Assembly: GCA_002812745.2 (NCBI GenBank)
Contig: NCSJ02000024.1
Coordinates: forward strand, 1 to 64,000
Direction of reading: 5' to 3'
Origin: Scytalidium lignicola
Taxonomy: Eukaryota; Ascomycota; Leotiomycetes
Length of the DNA stretch: 64,000 nt
Position numbers and translations under genes: made by a program. Every line of letters starts with the position of its first letter. Position 1 is the stretch's first letter. Below are positions 34,110-43,273 of this stretch, piece by piece. The notes beneath the pieces were generated by a model that was not told the origin of the DNA, searched no databases, and worked only from the letters and a program-made list of their open reading frames with translations.

Positions 34110-34942
34110 TCCGCAAGGTACCGTTGCTGGTGCGAGATGGAGACAGGAAATATTTTTAAAAAAGGTAGAATATGACTTACGAATGGGATTCACTTTAATG
34201 GCGTTAAGAATGATAACCAATACCACCTGGTCATACCCTTGTTGGTTTGACTGAGAGGTGGTAGGTGTTTAGAATTTGGCTTTGCATGGCGGACATGAGA
34301 TATCAATTTGGAATTTTAGCATTTGCGCATTTTCAGGTATCATAGGATGATACTTTAGAGTTAGCTGGAATATAGATTATTTGGCTTTCTTAAATTGGAC
34401 CNTTTTTTTATCACTTTCAGTTCAGTAGGTTCTTTGCGATGTTGTAACCGTGATTTAATGGTGTAATGATCTCAAAAAAGCAGGCGACGTCTGTGAGGGA
34501 ACGTTGATTCAAAGTTGGTCAGGTGCGTTGAATAAAGAATGGTAGGAGTCGTTTATGATTGGTTCTGCGTTGAATGCGTGCATTTGCGTCTCCAAGTCAC
34601 GATACTACTCTCTGAAGATTTCATACTTGATTTCTGATTGGTCACATTGAGAGCAATTTATTTTGCATGACAACTGTTTTTTGTTTTGAAGTTTATTTTG
34701 AAGAGATTTCAATACAGTTTAATGCCAAACTTCAACAACCTGTTTTATGGTGATCTTCGTAGTCNTTTTTTTCTTCTTTATTCGCTCTTGCTCCTAATTT
34801 CTATTGCGAGTATATATATATGACGATATTGGTCTCGATATTGCTGATTCTTTTCTGAGGATATATGAATTTTATTCAATACAGATACATTCTTCAAATC
34901 TTCAACTTCGACACATCTGCAAAAACATTCTGCAACATCATT
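34110..34942. other. convergent intergenic region
   Basis: AT-rich 3' flanks of the HAD hydrolase and the alpha/beta hydrolase. Ns at 34402 and 34765 each precede a T homopolymer. Nothing else is recognisable. Confidence 0.6.
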
Positions 34943-35965
34943 CTAAGACAAGAACTCTGCTATCTTCATATCCATCCATTTAGCATCCTCCGGGTTAGCA
35001 CCACCTCCAGCAATATGTCCCCAGATTGTTTCAATAGGTGCCCAAACCCCATGCTTCAAATACTTAAGCTCCTCCTCTGAAGCTCCAACGGTAAAGTACT
35101 GATCTGTCCGACTTGGCATGAGCATAACTCTCGCAGTTACTCCCTCTAATGCAGCCTTCCAATCTCCACCTCCACCGACAGTACCGACATCCCCAGCTTG
35201 CCACATCCTAGCCAGCACCAACATATCTTTCGCATCCCAAGTATAATAACCTCCTGCATTCTTATCCGGCAGCCATTCCTCCACGCTCTTTGCGCCCGAC
35301 ACCCGCCACAGCTCCTGCCGAAACCACTCCGCCGACGTCAACCATGCAGCATATGCTCTTCCAAAAGCCTGCAACCCCTTCAAAGGCTTGATACCCTTAG
35401 CGACATAACTCCCACCGTCGTAATCCACACTGGCCTCAAGTGCCGACGTAGGCCCTTCCAACATGGCATAGTTATGCCCCGAAGTCTTCGCCGAACCACA
35501 GATGACCACGGCCGATTTCACAAAGTTCTTGCTCGGATCTGGGTTCGAGCCGTGCATCACCGCCCAGTAATACGCCTGCTGTGCGCCCATGCTGAAGCCG
35601 ATCACGGAATCGAGCTGCTTGACGCCGAGATGCTGCGTGAGGAGGGCGTAATGCGCATTGATGACGTCCTGGTATCGCAAGCTCGGTGGGAAGGGGAAGG
35701 CTGGGTTGTTGGATGGCGCGGAGGACTCACCGTTTCCGAGCATGGCGACGACGACGACATGGTGGTCTTTTAGGGCCCCTGAGGTGAAGTTCAGGGTGCC
35801 GTTTATACGGCCGCCGTAGCAGGTTGGGAGGAGGGCTGTTTTGGTGCCGCTGGGGTTGAAGGAACGGTAGGCTACTTTTATGGGAAGGGTGGTGCCGTTG
35901 GTGAGGGTGAAGGAGGGGATGGTGTAGTATTCTATTCCTGTGGTGTTGATCTCTGCGGAGGGCAT
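34943..35965 (-). CDS. alpha/beta hydrolase, MetX (homoserine O-acyltransferase)-like
   Basis: Single exon, 340 residues. Start MPSAEINTTGIEYYTIPSFT, then LPIKVAYRSFNPSGTKTALL typical of the MetX-like family. The nucleophile elbow is VIGFSMGAQQAY with Ser125; the Asp of RTDQYF and the His of WGHIAGGG near the C-terminus complete the triad. AMLGNGESSAPSNNP corresponds to the substrate-entrance loop. Fungal relatives are often labelled homoserine acetyltransferase, but true Met2 proteins are longer, so this may be a different esterase or acyltransferase. It is divergent from the amidohydrolase at 36483, with about 520 bp between starts. Codon usage is GC-richer than its neighbours. Confidence 0.85.
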   Translation of the reverse strand: MPSAEINTTGIEYYTIPSFTLTNGTTLPIKVAYRSFNPSGTKTALLPTCYGGRINGTLNFTSGALKDHHVVVVAMLGNGESSAPSNNPAFPFPPSLRYQDVINAHYALLTQHLGVKQLDSVIGFSMGAQQAYYWAVMHGSNPDPSKNFVKSAVVICGSAKTSGHNYAMLEGPTSALEASVDYDGGSYVAKGIKPLKGLQAFGRAYAAWLTSAEWFRQELWRVSGAKSVEEWLPDKNAGGYYTWDAKDMLVLARMWQAGDVGTVGGGGDWKAALEGVTARVMLMPSRTDQYFTVGASEEELKYLKHGVWAPIETIWGHIAGGGANPEDAKWMDMKIAEFLS

Positions 35966-36482
35966 TTTGGGTAGTCGCGTATGGTGTATTGTAGATTAAG
36001 GGAGATGATAGAGAGGGGGATTCAATTGTAGTTTGTTCCAAGGAGGAATTGGAATTACTACGTAGTGTTATGGTAAGGCGATTAAGACTCTATGATGCTC
36101 TAGACTAGCAAAACCATTAATTTGGTAATTCCCGCAAGGAAAGCCCCCATTCCTCGTCAACTGTTACAAGTGAAGTGAAGGTGGGATAACGGGTTGATAG
36201 CCGCGGGGTACTTTTTGAGTGTAGCTCTGAATTAGGAAGGCGGTGAAGAGGGGTTGGGCTAGTAATTTGTCCGGGGTAATGGTACCCCGAGCTTCTGAGT
36301 TGGCCGTTCAACAAGGGGTGTTGGGTGTTTAGCCCTACGTCGTGTATCAGCCTTGTGGACCAAGAGGACAAAGAAAAATACACAGCAGCATCAGACCTAA
36401 CTTTCCAGGTCTACTAATAAACAAAAATCTCCCCTTTACACGGGACGGTATACGAATACCTCGGTTGCTGGCAGCCACTATC

Positions 36483-37592
36483 ATGTCTGAGACAAATATT
36501 CCCATAATCGATTCCCACATCCACCTCTACCCGGAAGCAGAGCTGGAAACACTCGCATGGGCGGCATCTGACTCACCTTTATACAAACAGCACTCTCTCG
36601 ACGAATATGAGGCGGCGACAGGCTCGCTTCCTTCCTTAAATGGATTCATATTTCTCGAGACTGACCGCAAGCATGACCTCGAGACTGGAGCTAAAGACGG
36701 TAGCGGCTGGGAGATGCCCTTGATGGAAGTCGACTGGTTGAAGCGGATTGCGACAGGGACACCGCGAGATGGACAGGGACATAGTAAAGAACAAGCGAAG
36801 CTATGTTTGGGTATTGTGCCTTGGGCACCGCTGCCAAGTGGGAGTGAAGTATTGGAGAGGTACGTGGAGGAGGTGGAGAAGAATGCTGGAGAAAGCTTTG
36901 AGAAGGTCAAGGGATTTAGATACCTGGTTCAGGATAAACCAAAAGGTGTCATGTTGCAGGAGGGCTTTATTGATGGGTTGAAGTGGTTGGGTAGGAAGGG
37001 GTTCACTTTTGATTTGGGAGTCGACCAGCATTCTGGTGGAAAGTGGCAGCTTGAAGAGGCGCTGGAGATGATTGAAAGAGCTCATGAAGGGGTGGATGAG
37101 GAACATCAAGTGACTATTATAATTAGTAAGTTAATGCTTTCCATATGACTGCATTCACTACGGAGTTTCTTTCTAACTGGCCTCTTTCTAGACCACCTCT
37201 GCAAGCCTGACCTCTCGGTCTACAACCTCACAGATCCAAGCTTCACCGCCTGGCGCACGGCAATGTACAGTCTCAGCAAGTGCAATAAGACGTATATGAA
37301 ACTAAGCGGTTGCTTCTCAGAAATGCCTGACTCCCTCAAGAACGCTTCAGTGGATTATACCTTTGAAGCCATCCAGAGCTATCTAGCCATTCTACTAGCG
37401 ACGTTCGGACCTTCAAGGATCATGTTTGGTTCGGATTGGCCTGTGTGCACAGTTGGCGTCGATGGTGTCGATGGCGCTTGGAATAAATGGCGGCAGGTTG
37501 TAGAGAGATTCTGCTACCTGGCTGGATTGAACCAGGAGGAACAGACTATGATTTGGAGTGGCACTGCTATTAAGGCATACGGGATCAAATAG
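36483..37592 (+). CDS. amidohydrolase family 2 protein (COG3618 lactonase-like)
   Basis: Two exons, 36483-37125 and 37192-37592, with a 66-bp intron, encode 347 residues. The open frame extends upstream but the first ATG is at 36483. The TIM-barrel metal motif IPIIDSHIHLYPEAEL is at residues 6-21; further blocks are GFRYLVQDKPKGVMLQEGF, a mid-protein NHLCKPDL that in this family carries a metal-binding His, and MFGSDWPVCTVG near residue 300 with the catalytic Asp. The nearest characterised relatives are sugar-lactone hydrolases such as L-fucono-lactonase and 2-pyrone-4,6-dicarboxylate lactonase. The substrate is not predictable from sequence alone. The downstream co-directional aldolase (289 bp away) suggests a joint catabolic role. 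Confidence 0.85.
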
Positions 37593-37881
37593 CTGTCTAA
37601 GGGAGGGAGAGGGTTGGGTTAAACAATTTATAGGATGATGAACGAAAACCGAACTTCCTTAACGGATAATTGATCCATCCTTTTCTTTCAACGGTTACAA
37701 GGGTTGGAAGTCTATTGATGTCGTCAACGAACTAAATATCCCCAGTGGGGTTGGGGAGACATTGTGGGGTTGATCACCGGTACAATGATGTACCGAGACC
37801 CCCCAATTGACTATACATCCACGTTCTTTTAAAGCCTTCAACTTCCTTCATGTTTGCCATTCGAATATAACTGTTTTCAAA

Positions 37882-38924
37882 ATGTCTGCTTCGCCACCTC
37901 CAGCGGGCGTGTACGTTCCAGTACCAACCTTCTTCGTTCCCAAATCCCATGCCGGCTACAATGCCGCAAGCGCACCTCTTGACCCCGCAGCACAAGCAGC
38001 CCACGCTATCCACCTTGCTAAAAGCGGTATCAGTGGATTAGTAGTGCTGGGGAGCACAGGTGAAGCCGTTGCATTATCTGATAAAGAACGTTTCGACACC
38101 CTCTCCTCGTTAAGACAAAATCTAGAAAATGCTGGATTCAAAAACTATCCTATTATTGCTGGTACTGCGGCACAGGATGTGCCTACGGTTGTAGCTCAGC
38201 TAAAGGCGGCTAAGGAGGCAGGCTCACAGTGGGGATTATGTCTTGTTCCGGGATATTTTGCTGGTGCGACTACTCAAGAGGGCATCATTCAGTGGTATAC
38301 GGCAGTTGCAGACCAAAGTCCTATCCCTATTATGATGTGTGCCCTAATCTCCTTACCTAATTCTACAGAGCATATTCTCATGGAATCTTTAGATACCACT
38401 ATCCAGGAGTATCGAATAACGTGAAAGTGGTTCCTTCGACTTTTGTTAAACTAGCTGCGCATCCAAATATTGTTGGCTGTAAGCTGTCTCATGGAGATAT
38501 CTCATATCACGCGCAGATTGGATCGAGTCCCAAGATAGATCATTCTCATTTTTACACCTTCTCAGGATTAGGGCAGCAACTTTTCCCGGTTGTCGCAGTC
38601 GGCGGTGCAGGTGTTATAGACGGAAGCGCGGGCTTCTTCCCCAAATCATTGGTCCATCTTTACAATCTCTCCATAAAGAATAATCTTACCGAGGCAGAAG
38701 TTCAGGAGAGGAAATTGTTGCAGTATAAAGTAAGTACTATCGAGGAACTTGTGGTAAAGTTTGGTACGGTTGGGATTAAGGAGGCAGTAAGCCGAATTTT
38801 GGGGATTGGGGAAAGGGATGGAACTAGATTACCGCTGTATGGAGGTATTCCCGGTGGAGATCAAGAGTGGGCGAATTGGAAGGAGGCTGTTAGTGAGATG
38901 GAGCAGGTAGAAAAGAGCTTGTGA
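37882..38924 (+). CDS. DHDPS/NAL-family class I aldolase
   Basis: Two exons, 37882-38336 and 38393-38924, with a 56-bp intron (GTGTGC donor), encode 328 residues. It has the dihydrodipicolinate synthase/N-acetylneuraminate lyase fold signatures: GVYVPVPTFF, GSTGEAVALSDKERF (the GTTGE-type pyruvate loop), catalytic Tyr155 in IYHYPGVSNN and Schiff-base Lys182 in NIVGCKLSHGD. Fungi make lysine by the aminoadipate route (see homocitrate synthase at 47363), so this is not a lysine enzyme; fungal members are usually 4-hydroxy-2-oxoglutarate, 2-keto-3-deoxy-L-rhamnonate or 2-keto-3-deoxy-L-galactonate-type aldolases. The amidohydrolase/lactonase next door supports a keto-deoxy sugar-acid substrate, but this is inference. 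Confidence 0.88.
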
Positions 38925-39399
38925 TAGGCATATTTCAATGACTAGATAACTAAAAATGCTCTTTCTCTTTCTCTCCATTCTCTGTTATACCTTTACTTTT
39001 CATGTAATTTAGCTCTAAAAGGGCGGAAAGGGAGGTTTCTTAAACATGGACCAGAGGATAAGATTTGGAGCAGGGTAGTGAGAATTCTGAAGTAGGTAGC
39101 AGTTACAAGTTCTAGAATATATATGTTGCGGGTGATATTGGGTTGTAAATACCTGCCCTGTACTGCCATTATCCCCGTGTAGGAAGTTCTCACAACTCTA
39201 CTCACGGATCAATCACAATTCCAGTGGCCGAGATTCAACATAAACAGGCATGAAACTTTTTATTCCTTGAACCATACCATAAACGCCATAACCCTTCCGG
39301 ATGCACTTACAATGCATCTTGAAAACATGACATAGTAAATACACTACCAATGCGATCTGAACCCATGCCATACAAAAATAGCACCATATAAAGAAGAAA

Positions 39400-40120
39400 T
39401 TATGAGGCATTCTTGACAACCTTGACTAAATCCTTATATGTCTCCTTGAACTCTTCTTCGCCTTCGATTTTCTCCGCCTTCTTGGCCCCTACCCTTGATT
39501 CAGACACCATTACAACACTGGTTGGTCGCTTGGTATTGCCTGCCGCTCCTAAATCTGCGCGGCTCGTGACAAAAATATATGGGACATTGTGGTCCTCGCA
39601 GAGAACGGGAATGTGTGAGATGACATCCATTGGTGAGATATCTGCAGCAAGTATGACGACACCTGGAAAGTCTGCGCTGCCTGCGGCTTGAGTGGACTTT
39701 CTCAGAGCTTTCACGACCTCCTTCACCCCACGCTTGAGGGTCTTATTCTTCGCAGCTAAATAAAGAAAAAACAATTAGAATTCAATTCTCATAAAATTTC
39801 CAACAATTGAACTGCTTACCTTTCTTCACACTCTTTAAAACCTTCTTGGTAGCCTTCTCATCTGCTAAAGGATTTGCAAAAGGCACCAGAGCACCAACAG
39901 GCTTAATTATAACCTCTCCAGCACTGTCAACTGTTGCAGCGACAGTTGTTGCCACTACTGGAGCCGGATCCTTCTCGATAACCTCCTTGATGGCGGCATT
40001 GACGTTGTCATCGGTAAGCTTCGACTTTTTGTCTTTCTTCACCTTCTTCACTCCGTCTGTTTCGCTGCGCTTCTCCTTCTTTTCCTTCTTCTCGCGCTTT
40101 TCTGACTTGTCCTTCCCCAT
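39400..40120 (-). CDS. NHP2: H/ACA ribonucleoprotein subunit Nhp2
   Basis: Two exons, 40120-39820 and 39755-39400, with a 64-bp intron (GTAAGC donor), encode 218 residues. The first 40 residues are a lysine/glutamate-rich tail (KREKKEKKEKRSETDGVKK). The L7Ae/eL8 domain covers about 90-205: VPFANPLADEKATKKVLKSV, KNKTLKRGVKEVVKALRKS, GVVILAADISPMDVISHIPV, LCEDHNVPYIFVTSRADLG, KRPTSVVMV. The RGVKEVVKALRK segment is the kink-turn RNA-contact helix. Nhp2 with Cbf5, Nop10 and Gar1 forms the pseudouridylation core on H/ACA snoRNAs. The region 38925-39399 before the convergent aldolase shows nothing else. Confidence 0.92.
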
Positions 40121-40836
40121 TGTGAGAGCAGTCTACCAAACTTTATAAGTATTAATAGAGGTGGTGTTGCTCTTCTTGACTTTTTTTTGGAGGTTAAGTT
40201 CTGGGCAGGACTTTTAAGTGGTGGGAAAGTAACTTTTCGCGAAGCTCGAAATCTCCAAATAATTTCAGCGCTAGTCCCGATAAAGTTATATCAAGAATCG
40301 TGCTCGACACGCTTGGTTGAACAAGGAAATTGCAGAAAGTCATACAACTAATGAAGAGTATCATGATGTAGATCCTCGATTTATGAGCTATTGAATAAAT
40401 TATTTCAGGGTTGAAATCTCATCTCGAATAGGAAGGGATTAACTGTTCTGAAAGCAACTCAGGATCGCATTCTGCCTCTAGAAAAATGCACGACGGCAGG
40501 CCTACTTAAATCTCTTGGTAACAGTGAGTGACAAAGTGTCTAGAAATAAGAATCCATTAAATAGCTCCCAACTCTACATAAGCTCAAATTTGTAAAAGTA
40601 TGCATTCCCAAACAGGCTCATCCCCACAAGCATTTTGAGAACAGAGAAGGTAATTTCACATATAATTGGAAACAGATAAACAATGGCATATGAATCTAAT
40701 GATATAAGCTTATCTGCAGTTCATCTAGTACTATACAACATGTAGAGCATTTTGCATCTGCTCTAGCGATCTAGCCGAGAGTCCGGACTATTGGGAAGAG
40801 CGGCTTCTTCACGGGTAACACACTAGAACACCTCAT

Positions 40837-41504
40837 CTAAGCTTCTTCACCATATTCTAAGCGGCCGGCCTTTGAGTTTAAATACTCATTTCTAAGTGAA
40901 GATAGATATCAGTAACAAGAATCAATTTTAAGGACCCAATTCCACAAACCTCTCGATAGCCCAGTTCATTGTGACGTAGGCAAGGACCAAAGGTGGTGCA
41001 AAGTAAAGAACTTGAGCACTAAATCGTCTCCATGTGTTGAAGATTGCGGCATGTGCTGCATTGGCGAGAGGGCGTTGTCTGTTTTGGCTGAGTACGTAGC
41101 TGGTTATACCCTTTTGAGGTTGGGAACCTGCCAGGAGATGGACATCAGTCTATTATGTTCCATTGCATATGATTCCAGCAATCATTCGTATTTTTATCCT
41201 TGGGTCCACCCTTCTACACGCCATTTCCAACAAAAGTCAAGAAGGTTCGAGCCATCCAAGCTGTCCTAACGAGATCCGGTTCAAAGAATTTCGGGACTTA
41301 CCCAAGTTACCCCAGTTGCCTAGATATCTGTAAGGAGTCATAGTCAGCTTCAGTGCAAGTTCTATTATCTGATAGTGCGTTTCAATTGATGCTGCGAATC
41401 CGAAAAACCGTCTGTGGCAGGTAGCCACACCTTCATGGTAATTGAGACGAAGGGTATACATACACTCCATATTTCCCAATCTCACCACCTCCACCAGAAC
41501 GCAT
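40837..41504 (-). CDS. QCR8: ubiquinol-cytochrome c reductase subunit 8 (complex III)
   Basis: Four exons, 41504-41464, 41327-41302, 41127-40950 and 40891-40837, encode 99 residues. Exon 1 has 41 coding bases and exon 2 only 26, so no long reading frame exposes the gene. The spliced protein starts MRSGGGGEIGKYGVYLGNWG, continues NLGSQPQKGITSYVLSQNRQ and RPLANAAHAAIFNTWRRFSA, has one membrane helix QVLYFAPPLVLAYVTMNWAI, and ends NEYLNSKAGRLEYGEEA. Length, order and motifs match fungal QCR8, a small inner-membrane subunit contacting cytochrome b. All four exon phases join exactly (41+26+178+55 = 300). It is head-to-head with PHB1, 231 bp between starts. Confidence 0.9.
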
Positions 41505-41735
41505 AATTTGGGATGGCCGCATCGTTAACAATCAGAAGCGTAATGACTTCGGGTTTGAATGATGATTGTATGAAGAAATGATCTCGACGTCGAAAGTCCG
41601 CTTCTCGCCTAGCCGATGAATCCCGGCAAGCTACTAGCGCGAGTTTGTCCTAAAATGTAAAGACGAAGAGTATCACATTCTCTAAGCTCCGTCATTGTTC
41701 CAGACCGACCGTCCTTTCCAAATTCGACGATCAAG

Positions 41736-42633
41736 ATGGCACAATCACTTCAGGCCCTGTACAAATATGCTGTCCCACTGGCCATCGGTGTCTCGTTTGC
41801 CCAGGCCTCGATGTACGATGTTAAAGGTGGTACTAGAGCCGTCATCTTCGACAGACTGAGTGGAGTGAAAGAAACAGTTGTGAACGAAGGAACGCATTTT
41901 CTCATTCCTTGGTTACAAAGGAGCATTATATACGATGTCCGGACAAAACCAAGGAATATCTCAACGACTACAGGAAGCAAGGATTTGCAGATGGTTAGCT
42001 TGACTTTGAGAGTGCTTCATAGACCAGAAGTTCAGCAGTTGCCCAAAATTTACCAAGTATAATTATATGCCCAACAAACTACCGACTTTCTAAATTGATA
42101 CTAATGTTATGAATTAGAAACTTGGACAAGATTACGATGAGCGTGTCTTGCCATCTATTGGAAACGAAGTCCTGAAAGCCATCGTCGCTCAGTTTGATGC
42201 TGCAGAACTTATTACGCAGCGTGAAGCTGTCAGCAACCGCATCCGAACGGACCTCTTGAAGCGTGCCCAAGAGTTCAATATCGCCCTTGAGGATGTGTCT
42301 ATTACACATATGACTTTTGGCAAGGAGTTCACCAAGGCTGTAGAGCAGAAGCAAATTGCCCAGCAAGATGCCGAGCGAGCTAGATTTATTGTTGAGAAGG
42401 CTGAGCAAGAAAGACAGGCCAATGTTATCAGAGCTGAGGGCGAGGCCGAGTCCGCTGACACGATCAGCAAGGCAGTTGCTAAAGCTGGTGATGGATTGAT
42501 CATGATTAGAAGGATTGAGGCCAGTAGGGAGATTGCACAGACTTTGGCCAGTAATCCAAACGTCACATATTTACCAGGTGGTGGTGAGGCCGGAAAAGAA
42601 GGGGGTGGAAAATACTTGCTTGGTCTAAGATGA
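41736..42633 (+). CDS. PHB1: prohibitin subunit 1
   Basis: Two exons, 41736-42056 and 42118-42633, with a 61-bp intron (GTATAA donor), encode 278 residues. One N-terminal membrane anchor ([19 protein letters not shown]), then the SPFH/PHB domain: [72 protein letters not shown], and the coiled-coil [20 protein letters not shown]. Prohibitins 1 and 2 form inner-membrane rings that chaperone new membrane proteins, regulate the m-AAA protease and support cristae. It shares a short divergent promoter with QCR8. Confidence 0.95.
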
Positions 42634-43273
42634 TGCGCAGGTTGATGCTCCCTGTACTATTATGAAAATTGTAAATCATCTCCTCTTGGTCGCTCCGGGA
42701 TAAGGTATTCTATTATAATACAACAAAAGAATCCAATGAACTATAATTCAAGAAACAAGAGTCAGTAGCACTGAATCTCAAGTATCCGCTCCCCATATAA
42801 CAAAGTGGATATTCAATTTGTCAATGCTTGATATATTCTTCATGGAGTGACAGTTCTACCATTGCACGGACCACATCTCTGCGGGCATCTAAGTTAAGCT
42901 TCTTAGAACACCTACCCAACAACTCACTTAATAGCAGCTCCTTACACCCACTTCTCCTCGTCAACTACTATATTAATTTAAAATCTCAAATATATCTTCT
43001 TTACACTTACAATTATAGAGTATAATCTCTTCAAACCTCGTTCCATTAATACCAAAGGATAATCCAACGCAAAGACGTTCAGCATGGCAAGCTCATGCAA
43101 CTCATGATATCATCAAGGACACTTCACCTTAATAATTTACATCTGTTCTTTAAGCATATATATCCAAATCTTTAAGAGGGTGATTTTATGAGCTCAAATC
43201 ACAAACACCATCTCCAGAGAATTTAATGTGGTCTTAATTTTCGCATCGAAAGCGGCAATCCAGAGCCTTCGAT
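42634..43273. other. intergenic region between PHB1 and REX3
   Basis: AT-rich 3' flank of PHB1 and promoter of the exonuclease gene. No RNA gene or repeat recognised. Confidence 0.6.

Noticed and set aside
35198..35773. 191-codon plus-strand frame
   Set aside because: Lies antisense within the MetX-like hydrolase, whose frame has clear catalytic motifs; arginine/histidine-rich shadow.
37882..38924. Reading the DHDPS-family gene as lysine biosynthesis
   Set aside because: The same window encodes homocitrate synthase, so lysine is made by the aminoadipate route; a catabolic aldolase is more likely.
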